A stretch of 64,000 nucleotides of DNA, from assembly GCA_023432225.1 (NCBI GenBank), contig JAEYUW010000047.1, forward strand, positions 62,001-126,000, written 5' to 3'. The notes beneath the pieces are model-generated. The model saw nothing but the letters and a program-made list of their open reading frames with translations. It did not search any database and was not told where the DNA came from. This document shows, piece by piece, positions 8,031 through 17,900 of the stretch. The stretch's first letter is position 1, and every line of letters begins with the position of its first letter. Both the position numbers and the translations under genes were made by a program. Source of the stretch: Verrucomicrobiota bacterium (GTDB lineage Bacteria > Verrucomicrobiota > Verrucomicrobiia > Opitutales > Opitutaceae).

Positions 8031-8575
8031 AATCGCGCGCTTTTACGCTCCTCGAGCTGCTCGCGGTCATCGCTATCATCGCCGTGTTGACCGGCATCGT
8101 AATCGGCGTCGGCCGCCGCGCCTCCGAGGCGGGCAAAGTCGCGCGCACGAAAGCCGAACTCGCCGCACTCTCCGCCGCCCTCGAATCCTACAAGCGCCAA
8201 TACGGCGATTATCCCCGCACCGCTGACGGAACGATCCTCGTCCAGTCGTTGATCGGCCGGCTGGGCCCGACTGGCACGACGCTGAGTCCGGCGGGCCGGG
8301 CGCAGATGGAAGCCGCGAAATTTCACCTCGCCCTCGGGGCGAATCCCGATGCGGCGGTCGATCCGTTCGCGAACACATCGGCCGTGTTCATTGATCCATG
8401 GGGGCAGCCCTATCGCTATGTCCACAAAACGAGCGGCAGTTCGTGGACCAATCCTTCGTTCGTGCTCTACAGCGTCGGTCCCGACGGCGCCGATTCACCG
8501 ACACTGCTGACTGGCGGTTTCATCGATGTTGCTCCCGCCGCCAACGCCGACAATCTCTACGCCAATCGGAATTGA
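8027..8575 (+). CDS. GspG-like pseudopilin
   Basis: The 182-aa protein has a short leader and the class III/prepilin motif MKSRA|FTLLELLAVIAIIAVLTGIVI, with Glu at +5, and should be processed by a PilD-type peptidase. The C-terminal half carries the GspG features YKRQYGDYPRTADG, FIDPWGQPYRYVHK and FVLYSVGPDGAD. The start codon is GTG, overlapping the previous stop. The residue before the cleavage site is Ala, not the usual Gly. It is probably a subunit of a trans-envelope pseudopilus; no secretin, ATPase or peptidase gene is in this window. It shares its PWG-PY-Y signature with the lipidated protein before it. Confidence 0.85.
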   Translation: MKSRAFTLLELLAVIAIIAVLTGIVIGVGRRASEAGKVARTKAELAALSAALESYKRQYGDYPRTADGTILVQSLIGRLGPTGTTLSPAGRAQMEAAKFHLALGANPDAAVDPFANTSAVFIDPWGQPYRYVHKTSGSSWTNPSFVLYSVGPDGADSPTLLTGGFIDVAPAANADNLYANRN

Positions 8576-9261
8576 TGAAGTCTTCAGCGCTCAGCTCTCA
8601 GCTTTCAGCCGGTTACCGATGCCGCGCCTTTTCTTTGCTCGAGCTGCTCGCGGTCATCGCGGTCATTGGCATCCTAGCCAGCCTGATTTTCCCGAGCATT
8701 TCCGGCGCGCGCAAATCGGCCAATCGCGCGAAAACGAAAGTGCAGTTCAACCAATGGGCCGCCGCGATCGAGTCGTTCCGCAGCGAATACGGTTACTATC
8801 CGACCTTCGACACTTCGAGCCTCGTCAACGGCGGCGCGACCACGGTCATTTCCGGCGACCATCTCTTCCACGACATCCTCGCCGGCAAGAAACGCAACGG
8901 CGACGTCGCCAGCACCGCGTCGACAACCGCCGCCGGCAGCCAGAATCGGAAACGCATCCCGTTTTACTCCTTCTCGGATTCCGATTTTTCCTCTGCCGAT
9001 TCCGCCTATCCGAATTTGATCCGCGACGCGTTCGACAACCTTTCGATCGCTGTGCTCGTCGATCGCAACCTCGACGGTAGAATCGACGCGAGCGACTACA
9101 GCAGCGGCGGCTGGCCTCCAGTCGTGACCGCCGAGGGCACTTCGATCCGCCCGACGGCCACCGATATTCCCGCGACCGGCATCCGCGCGGGCGTGGTCTT
9201 CTACGGCCCGGACCCGAACGCAAGCGCTGCCAACCCGCAGTTCATCTTTAGTTGGAAATGA
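8575..9261 (+). CDS. Pseudopilin, GspG-related
   Basis: The ATG at 8575 overlaps the previous stop (TGATG), giving 228 aa. The leader is unusually long, about 19 residues, and is encoded by a degenerate TCAGC-rich run. It is followed by A|FSLLELLAVIAVIGILASLI with Glu at +5. The helix continues into ARKSANRAKTKVQFNQWAAA and SFRSEYGYYP, as in GspG, but the C-terminal half lacks DPWG and carries its own insert (RNLDGRIDASDY, which resembles a Ca-binding or dockerin-like loop, then IRAGVVFYGPDPNA). It is probably a structural or minor pseudopilin; the exact class is uncertain. Confidence 0.8.
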   Translation: MKSSALSSQLSAGYRCRAFSLLELLAVIAVIGILASLIFPSISGARKSANRAKTKVQFNQWAAAIESFRSEYGYYPTFDTSSLVNGGATTVISGDHLFHDILAGKKRNGDVASTASTTAAGSQNRKRIPFYSFSDSDFSSADSAYPNLIRDAFDNLSIAVLVDRNLDGRIDASDYSSGGWPPVVTAEGTSIRPTATDIPATGIRAGVVFYGPDPNASAANPQFIFSWK

Positions 9262-9950
9262 TCTCATCCGCCCCACGCCGAGCTGCGTCGGGTTTCACGC
9301 TGCTGGAACTACTCGTCGTCGTCGGGCTGATTTCCGCGTTCGCACTCGTGGTCATCGGCGCGCTCGGCTCCGGCCGTGGTTCCGCGCTCCAAGCCGCCCA
9401 AGGCACCGTCGCCAACCTCCTCGTCGCCGCCCGCACCAAGGCCACCGCCGCCAACCAATCCGCGCGCGTCCTGGTGAACTTCAACCCGTCCAACACCGAC
9501 CAGCCTTCGCGCTACCTCCGCTATCTCGTGTTGCAGGTGCGCAATCCCGACGGCTCGTGGCGGAGCCTGACCGATGTGTATCTGCCCGATGGTGTTTTCC
9601 TACTCCCGGGCATGAACCCTTTGCCCGCTGGCCTCGTAGCCAATCCCGGCGCGTGGACGCGGCCGGGCGACGATCAGGTGCTTCGCTCTTCCGCGTTTCG
9701 CACGTCGGTCTCTGACCCGGCAGGCAGCAGCGCGGGGTCCGAGACGTGGCTTGCCTTCGAGGTCACGGGCGACGGCATGCCCAATAACTCCAACGGCGAC
9801 GTCGTGCTCGCACTAGGCAGCGCGAAGCCTCCGGGAACCTTCGCAGCGGGCGAACCGCCGGTCTTGGTCAACTCGCCCGAGCAGGTCCGCGGCATGAGTG
9901 TGAGTTCCTACGGCGTCGCGACGCTCGTGAGCGACCGGACGGGATTCTGA
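9258..9950 (+). CDS. GspH-like minor pseudopilin
   Basis: The ATG at 9258 overlaps the preceding stop (ATGA) and is preferred to the TTG at 9252. The 230-aa protein has SG|FTLLELLVVVGLISAFALV followed by a helix with QAAQGTVANLLVAARTKATA. That pattern and the mainly beta C-terminal domain are typical of GspH/FimT minor pseudopilins. It would sit near the tip of a pseudopilus with the I/J/K-type products encoded next. No catalytic residues are expected. Confidence 0.8.
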   Translation: MISSAPRRAASGFTLLELLVVVGLISAFALVVIGALGSGRGSALQAAQGTVANLLVAARTKATAANQSARVLVNFNPSNTDQPSRYLRYLVLQVRNPDGSWRSLTDVYLPDGVFLLPGMNPLPAGLVANPGAWTRPGDDQVLRSSAFRTSVSDPAGSSAGSETWLAFEVTGDGMPNNSNGDVVLALGSAKPPGTFAAGEPPVLVNSPEQVRGMSVSSYGVATLVSDRTGF

Positions 9951-9957
9951 TTTCGGT

Positions 9958-10470
9958 ATGCGTCGCGCGTTCTCATTGGTGGAGGTCGTCATCGCGGTCG
10001 GGCTCTTCGCCACTGCGGTGGCGGTCGTGCTGGCGCTGCTTCCCGCGTTGGTCGGTCAGACGGCGGCCGCCAGCGAATCGCTCGTCGCTCAACGTTTGCC
10101 GGACCCGCTGCGCCTCGAATTGCAGCGACTCGCCACGAGCGGAGGTTTCGACGCACTCGCCGCCCGCGCACCGCTCGCGGCGACGCCGCTGAGCGGTGGT
10201 CTCGCGTTCGTGGCCTCGCGCGATGGGGCACGCCTGCATGCGCTCGACTACCTCCCTCCGACGGCGGCAGAGACGCTGCCCGAGGCGGAGCAGTTCTTCC
10301 TTATCGAGGTCTGGAAGTTTCCCTCCGCGCCGCTGGCCTACGACCCCAACGGCGCGGTGCTGCCGCTCATGGTGCGAGTCTCATGGCCCTATCGCACACC
10401 CGGCTCGGTGGTCGTCGTGACGGCGTCGAGCCGGTCTCAGCTCACCTTCAACACTGCGCTGTTGCGATGA
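9958..10470 (+). CDS. GspI-like minor pseudopilin
   Basis: The 170-aa protein begins MRRA|FSLVEVVIAVGLFATAVAV, a short prepilin leader with Glu at +5. The position in the gene order (after H-like, before J-like) and the size suit GspI. The C-terminal part (FLIEVWKFPSAPLAYDP, LMVRVSWPYRTPGS) looks like a small beta domain. It starts 7 bp after the H-like gene and overlaps the next gene by 4 nt, so the run is translationally coupled. Confidence 0.75.
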   Translation: MRRAFSLVEVVIAVGLFATAVAVVLALLPALVGQTAAASESLVAQRLPDPLRLELQRLATSGGFDALAARAPLAATPLSGGLAFVASRDGARLHALDYLPPTAAETLPEAEQFFLIEVWKFPSAPLAYDPNGAVLPLMVRVSWPYRTPGSVVVVTASSRSQLTFNTALLR

Positions 10471-11432
10471 GCCGGCGGACGGAACACGGATTCACGCTGC
10501 TGGAACTGTTGGTCGCGCTGACGCTTACCCTCGGCATTGCGGCCGTGATGCTCGCCGTGACGTCGAGCACTCTGTCGCTGTGGCGGCGCACGCAGGACAA
10601 TTTCACCGTCACCTCGCAGGCGAAGCTCGCGCTCGACCTGATCGAAAAAGATGTCCAGAGCGCCGTGTTTCGCCGCGATCCGAACGCGACTTGGCTCGCG
10701 CTCGCCGTCTCCAATTCCACGAGCGGACTCACCTCCCGCGGCTGGCAGCTCGCGTCCCGGATGAAGCCCGCGACCGCGGAGAGTCGGGCCCTCCTGCCGC
10801 TCCGCGACGACGGCTCGGTGGACACGATCGCCCGGGCAAGGTTTGGGGTGGCCGGGGCATGGATCCGATTCCTCTCGACGGGCATTGCTTCGGCGTCGGA
10901 GGGCACCGTGCCGCGCGCCATCGCCTACCAGATTGCGCGTCGCCCGGTCGGCGGCACGATCTCCGCGAGCAACCAAGCCGAGGTTCGCTACGCTCTCTTT
11001 CGTTCGAACGTCACGGGCGCCACGACGTTCGCGAACGGTAATGACGTGCTGGCCTCGACCTACGGCACCACGCTCAGCAGCCCCAGTGCGGCCGACATTT
11101 TGCTGCCGAACGTGGTTGATTTCGGGGCCTGGCTCTACGTGCGCGACAACGCAGGAGCCCTGCGCCGCATCTACCCGGCCGATGCCAGCGACGACCTGCA
11201 CAATGCTCGCGATCCCGGAGGCGTCGCGGACGGCAGCCGCTATCCGCAGATCGTGGATTTCATGGTGCGCGTGCTTAGCGACGACGGAGCCCGCCAAGTC
11301 GCGGCTCTCGAACAGGGCACGGTCACGCGTCCTGCCGGCTTCGCAACCGATGCGGAATGGTGGTGGGCAGTCGTCGAAGCCAATTCGACCGTCTTCGTGC
11401 GTCGGGTCGAGGTGAAGGGAGGCACGCAATGA
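10467..11432 (+). CDS. GspJ-like minor pseudopilin
   Basis: The true start is the ATG at 10467 overlapping the previous stop (ATGA), not the longer frame from 10383. The 321-aa product has MSRRTEHG|FTLLELLVALTLTLGIAAV with Glu at +5, then the long amphipathic helix LSLWRRTQDNFTVTSQAKLA and an LIEKDVQSAVF segment typical of GspJ. The large C-terminal beta region is longer than in canonical GspJ of about 200 aa. It is a probable tip component together with the I-like and K-like proteins. Confidence 0.8.
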   Translation: MSRRTEHGFTLLELLVALTLTLGIAAVMLAVTSSTLSLWRRTQDNFTVTSQAKLALDLIEKDVQSAVFRRDPNATWLALAVSNSTSGLTSRGWQLASRMKPATAESRALLPLRDDGSVDTIARARFGVAGAWIRFLSTGIASASEGTVPRAIAYQIARRPVGGTISASNQAEVRYALFRSNVTGATTFANGNDVLASTYGTTLSSPSAADILLPNVVDFGAWLYVRDNAGALRRIYPADASDDLHNARDPGGVADGSRYPQIVDFMVRVLSDDGARQVAALEQGTVTRPAGFATDAEWWWAVVEANSTVFVRRVEVKGGTQ

Positions 11433-12706
11433 TGCCGAGCGGCTCCAAGACTCGCCGCGGCTTCGCGCTCGTGTTGACGATCGGATTGCTCGCGCTGCTG
11501 GTCCTCGCGGTTTACGCGCTCAGTGCACTCGTGCGCGTCAACGCGCAGACCGCCACCGCCGGCGTCGCACAGATGCAGGCGCGGCAGAATGCGCTGCTGG
11601 GTCTGAATCTCGCGCTCGGCGAATTGCAGCGACTGGCGGGAAATGACAGCCGTGTGACCGGCATGGCGGGCGTCGCAGGTATGCCGGCGAGCACCCAGAT
11701 GCGTCACTGGTGCGGCGTCTGGGACGCCGGCGGGATTTTCAGGGGATGGTTAACTTCCGGTGCGGCGCTGTCGCCCACGCCTACTTTGACGACTTCATCC
11801 GTTATTCAATTGGTGGAAGCGAACTCTGTCGGGCAAAGGCCCGGAACTGCTTCAGCATACGCCGACGAGGAATATGTCGATGCTGGCAAGGTAGCGATCG
11901 TGTCGTTCGATACCTCGGGTGTTTCCGGCATCAGCGGAAACTACGCATATTGGGTTGGCGATGAAGGAGTGAAGGTCAGCGCCGCGGTCCCGACGGTCTC
12001 TCCGTCGGGGGCAATCCAGATTTTGACCGCTTCTGCTCCCGTCAGCGTAGCAAGAGTCACGACGGCTTTTGCTCAGTTCGATTCCGCTGATGCGCGCAAG
12101 GTCGTCGCCTTCGAGCAGGCCACCAATCTCGAATACGCGGCGAATTCGAAGCTGACCGTTACGAGTCTCAAGGACGGGTTTCACCACGTCACGTTGCTGC
12201 ATCAGGCGGTATCGTCCGATGGCAGTCGCTTGGAAGGCGGACGGGTGAACATCAACACGACGTCTGCAGTGGTTTGGCGCAGCTTGGTCGAATCGTTCAA
12301 TGCAGCTTCTGGCACCAAGTTCGGCACCACTGGAAAGATCACGTCGGCGACAAACTCCATTGCCAACAACATTGCGGGCAGCTCCTCCGGAAAATCCGCC
12401 AACGGCCCTTTTCTGTCGGTGGCGTCGTTTGGTGGTTCGAGCTTGTTGAGCAGCGCAATCACAGGGACGAATGGTGTCTCCGTCGCGCAGTTCATGGCAG
12501 TCTTGGGTCCCACGCTGACCGTTCGCTCAGACACCTTCCGTATCCGAGCGTATGGCGAGGTGATCAATCCTGCGGACGGGACCACGGTCGAGGCGCTGGC
12601 GTATTGCGAGGCCATCGTCCAACGCACGCCGGACACGGCTCCCAACGGGCTAGGGCGGCGTTTTGTCGTGACTTACTTTCGCTGGCTCGGGCCTGGTGAC
12701 ATCTAG
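11429..12706 (+). CDS. GspK/PilX-like large minor pseudopilin
   Basis: The start overlaps the previous stop (ATGA). The 425-aa protein begins MMPSGSKTRRG|FALVLTIGLLALLVLAV. The G|F processing site is present, but the Glu at +5 is missing, as is usual for GspK-type tip proteins. The helix runs into QARQNALLGLNLALGELQRL. The rest is a large, Ser/Thr/Gly-rich domain with ANSVGQRPGTASAYADEEYV and RVNINTTSAVVWRSLVESFN. It is the last gene of the run. Classification as K-like rests on order, size and the missing Glu; similarity to classic GspK is weak by eye. Confidence 0.7.
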   Translation: MMPSGSKTRRGFALVLTIGLLALLVLAVYALSALVRVNAQTATAGVAQMQARQNALLGLNLALGELQRLAGNDSRVTGMAGVAGMPASTQMRHWCGVWDAGGIFRGWLTSGAALSPTPTLTTSSVIQLVEANSVGQRPGTASAYADEEYVDAGKVAIVSFDTSGVSGISGNYAYWVGDEGVKVSAAVPTVSPSGAIQILTASAPVSVARVTTAFAQFDSADARKVVAFEQATNLEYAANSKLTVTSLKDGFHHVTLLHQAVSSDGSRLEGGRVNINTTSAVVWRSLVESFNAASGTKFGTTGKITSATNSIANNIAGSSSGKSANGPFLSVASFGGSSLLSSAITGTNGVSVAQFMAVLGPTLTVRSDTFRIRAYGEVINPADGTTVEALAYCEAIVQRTPDTAPNGLGRRFVVTYFRWLGPGDI

Positions 12707-12779
12707 AAAAATCTTGTGGATTTTTTCGGAAAACTGTGGCTTTTACGCCGTTCCTCGGCCGCAAGGCCGGGTTGAAGAT

Positions 12780-12854
12780 GCCAGGGTAGCTCAGTGGTAG
12801 AGCAGGGGACTCATAAGCCCTTGGTCGCCGGTTCAATCCCGGCCCCTGGCACCA
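12780..12854 (+). tRNA. tRNA-Met (CAT), elongator type
   Basis: The cloverleaf folds with acceptor stem GCCAGGG/CCCTGGC, D-arm GCTC..GAGC, anticodon loop CTCATAA (anticodon CAT), T-arm GCCGG TTCAATC CCGGC, and an encoded CCA end. An A-G mismatch closes the anticodon stem. CAT could also be tRNA-Ile2 with a modified C34, but the overall sequence resembles elongator tRNA-Met. The A+T-rich stretch just upstream (12707-12750) probably holds its promoter. Confidence 0.93.
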
Positions 12855-12859
12855 AATTT

Positions 12860-12884
12860 GCCGCAGCGCTCGCTGCGGCTTTTT
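12860..12884 (+). terminator. Intrinsic terminator of tRNA-Met
   Basis: GCCGCAGC-GCTC-GCTGCGGC followed by TTTTTG begins 5 bp after the CCA end. Its position argues against using the TTG at 12883 as the start of the next coding sequence. Confidence 0.85.
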
Positions 12885-12921
12885 GTTTGGCGCGCCCAGC
12901 CTACGCGTGCATCGGTGTTTC

Positions 12922-13830
12922 GTGGGCAATTCCTCTTCCTACGATCTCGTCATCCTCGCCGCGGGCATGGGCAGCCGGTTCGGCGGGCTTAAGCAGGTGC
13001 AGCCCGTCGGGCCGCACGGCGAACTCATCATCGAGTATTCGATCTTCGATGCGCTGCGCGCCGGGTTCGACCGGCTCGTGCTCGTCATCCGCAAAGACAT
13101 CGAGGCCGACTTCCGCGCCACGATCGGTCGGCGGCTCGAATCGCGCATGGCGGTGGAGTATGTGTTTCAGGAACTCGGCGACTTGCCGGCGGCGCATCAG
13201 GCAAATGCCGTTGCGCGCACCAAGCCGTGGGGCACCGGCCACGCCGTGCTCGCGGCCCGCGACGCGGTGAAACGGCCGTTTGCCGTCATCAACGCCGATG
13301 ATTTCTACGGCGCTGCGGGCTATCGCGCGCTCGCGGCGCATTTCGCCGCCTCATCTGACTACGCGCTCGTCGGCTATCCGTTACGGCAAACGCTGTCGGA
13401 GCACGGCACGGTGAGTCGCGGTATTTGCGCGATCGAAGACCCAGGCCGGCTGCGCAGTATCACGGAGCTGACCAAGATCGAGAAAACCGCCGACGGCGCG
13501 CGCTATACCGGCGCCGATGGCATCACGCATCGCTTGAGCGGCGAGGAGACCGTCTCGATGAATTTCTGGGGCTTCACGCCGGCGGTTTTTCCGCAATTGC
13601 AGGGGCTGTTCGAGGAGTTTCTCGCCGCGCGCGGGGGCGATCCGAAGGCGGAGTTCTACCTGCCGACGGCGCTCAGCGATCTCAATCAGCGCGGGGCGGC
13701 CAACATTGCGCTGCTGCGCAGTGAGGACGCGTGGTTTGGCATCACGTATCGCGAGGACTTGCCGACGGCGACGAGCGCCGTGCGCGAACTCGTGGCGGCG
13801 GGCCGGTATCCGGCGCCGTTGTGGTCCTGA
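12922..13830 (+). CDS. Sugar-phosphate nucleotidyltransferase
   Basis: The GT-A-fold protein of about 302 aa carries the nucleotide-binding signature LVILAAGMGSRFGGLKQVQP at the N-terminus, then KPWGTGHAVLAA and FAVINADDFYG, as in NDP-sugar pyrophosphorylases. It should couple NTP and a sugar 1-phosphate to an NDP-sugar. The sugar cannot be read from sequence. The start is uncertain: GTG at 12922 is used, GTG at 12907 is also possible, and the TTG at 12883 lies inside the tRNA terminator. It is a single gene between tRNA-Met and the convergent signalling cluster. Confidence 0.8.
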   Translation: MGNSSSYDLVILAAGMGSRFGGLKQVQPVGPHGELIIEYSIFDALRAGFDRLVLVIRKDIEADFRATIGRRLESRMAVEYVFQELGDLPAAHQANAVARTKPWGTGHAVLAARDAVKRPFAVINADDFYGAAGYRALAAHFAASSDYALVGYPLRQTLSEHGTVSRGICAIEDPGRLRSITELTKIEKTADGARYTGADGITHRLSGEETVSMNFWGFTPAVFPQLQGLFEEFLAARGGDPKAEFYLPTALSDLNQRGAANIALLRSEDAWFGITYREDLPTATSAVRELVAAGRYPAPLWS

Positions 13831-13862
13831 CGCGGCGCGGTCGGTCCGGCTGACGTGAGCGG

Positions 13863-14959
13863 CTACTCCGGGGCGGCGGGCAGGGTAAGGGTGAACGTGC
13901 TCCCGGAGCCCAGCACGCTCTCCAGCGCGATCCGTCCCCCGTGGGCGTCGACGACCATCTTCACGAAAGCCAGGCCCAGACCATAGCCGAGTTCGCGGGC
14001 GGGACCGTCGAGCTGGCTGTATTCATCGAAGATGAGCGCGTGATGTTCGGGCGCGATGCCCGGTCCGTTGTCGGTGACGGCGAGCTGCGCGCCGCGGGCG
14101 TCCTGAGTGACACGGAGGGTGATCTCGCCGTCGGTGCTCGGGGAAAATTTACTCGCATTACCAACAAGGTTGCCGATCACACGTTGAATCAGCCCGGCGT
14201 CGATCTGCACCACGACCGGCTCCGGGGCGTGGATCGTCAGGCGCCGGGTTCCGAGCAAGGGGCGCAGCGGTGAGGTCGCCTCGTGGCAGAGGTTGGCCAG
14301 ATCGCAGCGTTGGAGCTCCAGCTTGAGTTTGCCGGATTTCAGTCGGCTGAAATCGAGCATCTGATTGATCATCTCCACGAGTTTGCCGCACGCTTGCAGG
14401 CCGCCGTTGAGCAATTGGCGGTTAGTGTCATCGGGAGCCAGCTCAAGGAGCAGGCCGAACGTCAGTTGAATGCCGAGCAAGGGGGAGCGCATATCGTGCG
14501 CGGCCATGTGGGTGAGGCGGTCTCGGAAGCGTTCGAGTTCCTGCTGACGGGCGAGGCTGGCCTGCAGCGAGAGTTGTTGCTGGCGAAGCGCGAGGTGAGT
14601 GCGCACGCGGGCATCGACCTCCTCGAACTGAAACGGCTTGCTCACGTAGTCGACGCCGCCGGCTTGGAAGGCGCGGACCTTGTCTTCCGCTTGGTTCAGC
14701 GCGCTGATGAACAGCACCGGCACATCGCGCCAACGAGCGTCCGCTTTGAGACGGCGGCAGACTTCGTAGCCATGCCCGGCATGGTGATGTCGAGGAGCAC
14801 CAGGTCGGGCGACTCGGCCTCCACCGCCTTGAGCGCTTGCTCGCCGCTGGTAACCGGGCGAATGCGGTAGCCGCGCTCACGGAGCATGCTGGCGAGGATT
14901 TGCAGGTTGGCGGGGGTGTCGTCGACGAGCAGGAGGTTAGCCGGGGCCGGATTTGTCAT
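13863..14959 (-). pseudogene. Response regulator-histidine kinase fusion, frameshifted inside the receiver domain
   Basis: The 5' part starts at 14959 (MTNPAPANLLLVDDTPANLQ) and reads a receiver domain through LVLLDITMPGM, keeping the phospho-acceptor Asp57. The frame then turns to nonsense and stops at 14696. The other frame resumes exactly at GYEVCRRLKADARWRDVPVL and continues through PFQFEEVDARV, the H-box (MAAHDMRSPL), the N-box (GNLVGNASKFSP), VTDNGPGIAPEHHALIFDEY and GYGLGLAFVK. A 4-nt deletion near 14770-14773 removed the DG of the expected MPGMDGYEV. Restored length is 366 aa. As read, the first product is an 88-aa truncated receiver. The start overlaps the end of the upstream kinase gene by 23 nt. 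Confidence 0.85.
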
Positions 14960-17900
14960 GGGGTGTGGGGTGGTCGGACGGCAGCAGAGCAAGGAGTGCG
15001 TCCCAATCGAACGCGGCGACGATCCGTGCGAGCTGGGCGGCGCTGGAGGGATCGAGGGCGGCGAGTTCGGCGAGGATGGCGTGAGCCGCGTCGAGGTCGG
15101 CGGCCGTCGCCGCGTGGCGCAGTCGCGCGGCGAGGATCGGCGGCACAGTCGGAGGTCGGGAAGGAGTGACAGCGGAGGCGGGTTCGACCTCGTAGTCGTA
15201 GCGCAGGCCGAGGAGCTGGCCGAGTTGACCGAGAAGATCGTCGTCGCGGAACGGTTTGCCGATGAAGGCGTCGACGCCCTCCATCGGCTCGCGGAGATCG
15301 CGGATGACACTCGCGGACAGGCCGATGATGCGAACGCGTTTTGCGGCGTCGAGTTGGCGGATGCGGCGGGTGGCTTCCGCGCCATCCATGATGGGCATGC
15401 GCAGGTCCATGATGATCGCATCGGGCGCTTCGCGGGTGAAGGCGGCGACGGCTTGCGCGCCGTCGGCGGCTTCGGCGGTGAGGTAGCCGACGGATTGGAG
15501 CAGCGCGGTGAGGAGTTGGCGGTTGTCCGCCTCGTCGTCGACGACGAGCACGCGGCAGGGGGCCTGGCCGGATGCGAGGTGCACGATGCGGCCGGGTGAC
15601 GGCAGCGACGGGCCGGGCTGCTCGTCGGCAGGCGCAACGCAGAGGCTGGCGGTGAACGTGCTGCCCACGCCGAGGCGGCTGCGCACGGTGATGTCGCCCT
15701 CCATCATGCGCGCAAACTCGCGGCTGATCGCCAGGCCCAGTCCGGTGCCGGTGCCGAGCCGGCGGCCGGCGGCGGTCTGTTCGAAATGCTGGAAGAGTCG
15801 CTCGATCTCGTCGCGGCCGATGCCGATGCCCGTGTCGGTGACGGACAGCTCGAGTCGCCAGTGCGTGTCGTCGGCGCGGTGGGCGGTGAGGCGGAGATGG
15901 ATCTCGCCGTGCTCGGTGAACTTGACCGCGTTGCCGACGAGGTTGATGAGGATCTGGCGGATTTTCCCTTCGTCGGCGGTCACGCGTTTGGGCAGGCCGG
16001 GGGCGAGTTCGAGGTGAAAACGCAGGCCCTTGGCTTCCGTGCGCGGGGTGAAGATGGAGTGAACGTCCTGGGCGACCTGCGTGAGGTCGCAGGGGCCGAG
16101 CTTGAGGGTGGCGCGGCGGGCTTCAATTTTCGACATCTCGAGGACGTCGTTGAGGAGGTTGAGCAGGTAGTCGCCGTTGCGGTCGATGGTGCGCAGGTAA
16201 TCGCGTTGGGCGGACGGGACTGCGGGATCGCGCAGGAGCAATTGGGTGAAGCCGAGGATGGCGTTCATCGGCGTGCGGATCTCGTGGGAGATGTTCGCGA
16301 GGAAGGCGCTCTTGGCGCGGCTGGCGACTTCGGCCTGGCTGCGGGCGGCCTGGGCTTCGGCGAGGCGGCGTTGCTCGGTGAGGTCGAGGGTGGTGCCTTC
16401 GTAAAACTCGACGACGCCGGCGGCGTTACGCACGGTGCGGGCATTGAGACTGAGCCAGAACAAGTGGCCGTCGCGGTGGCGGACGTGGAGCTCGACGTTG
16501 TTGGCGCGACCTTCCCGGTTGAGCACTTCGAGCAACTGCGCGCGGAGTGCCGGGTCGTGATACAACAATTCCGAGCGCGGCACGGCGCGGAGAAATTCCT
16601 CGGGACTGGCGTAGCCAATCATGCGCGCGAAGGCGGGATTGATGGCAGTGAACAAGCCGTCCGGGCGCGTCTGGAAAATGCCTTCGAAGGCGTTTTCGAA
16701 AAAGGTCCGGTATTTCTGTTCGCTCACGCGCAGCGACGCTTCGGTGCCCTTGAGTTCGGTGATGTCGACGATCACGCCCTCGACGGCGAGGATCGTGCCG
16801 TCCGCGGCGTAGATGCCGCGCCCTTGCTCGGCCACCCAGGTTTCGCGGTCGGTGCGGGTATGGACGCGGTAGGTGAGCCGGTAGGGTTCGTGCCGCGCGA
16901 GCTGCGTTTGCACTTCGGTCCAGACGGCTTCGCGCTGAGCCGGCGGGATCACGTCCGAGAGCGTCACGGTGTGGGCGACGGTGAACTCTTCGACGCGGTG
17001 GCCGAGGAGCGCGGCGCAGCCTTCGCTGATGAATTCGACGGGCCACTCCGGTGTGTTGCGGCAGCGATAGGCGACGCCGGGGAGGTTGGCGACGAGGGTG
17101 GACCAGCGCCGCTCTTTCTCGCGCAACTCCTGCTCGGCGCGTTTGCGGTCGGTGATGTCGCGGCAGTTGACCACGATGCCGCGCAGCGTCTCGTCGTGCA
17201 GCCAGGAGGCGCCCACGGCTTCGATGTGACGCCAGGAACCGTCGCGGTGGCGGTAGCGGTATTCGAGTCGGTAGCTTTCGCCCGGAAAGCCGGCGCTATG
17301 AGTGATGGCTTCGCGCGCCGCCGGGATGTCGTCCGGGTGCATGCGGGCGAAGGCGTTTTCGCCTCTCAACTCGTCGACGGGGTAGCCGAGGATCGCGTGC
17401 ACGGGGCCGTCGAGTGAGATCATGTTTCCCGTGGCATCGATGATGAGGATGATGTCGTTGGAATTCTGGAGCAGGCGGACGTGGCGACGCTCGGTCGAAG
17501 CGAGGGCGCGCTCGGTCTGGCGTTGCACGGTGACGTCGGTGAGGACGGTCAGGCGCATCGTCGTGCCCTCGAAATCGACTTCGCGCGTATAGAAGGAGAC
17601 GAGGACTCGGGCTCCGTCCTTGCGCCGCAACCAGCATTCGAGTCCGGCGACTTCCTCGTGTTGAGTCAGGCAGTCGAGGAGGCGATCGCTGTCGGCGGGA
17701 TCGGTCCAGAGGTTCAACTCCGTGGGCGACCGCCCGACTGCCTCGGCGCGCGGGTAGCCCAGAAGGCGTTCGAAACCGGCGTTAACCTCGACGAATTCGC
17801 CGGTGGATTTCAGCGACAGGCTGATGGCGTCGGGCACGAGTTGAAAGATGCGGCTGAAGCGTTGTTGGCTGGCGAGCAAGGCCTGTTCGGCAATGCGCCG

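Noticed and set aside
12754..12769. Terminator for the pseudopilin run (CGGCC-GCAA-GGCCG)
   Set aside because: A good hairpin but no T-run follows; it lies just before tRNA-Met and could be a processing or chance structure.
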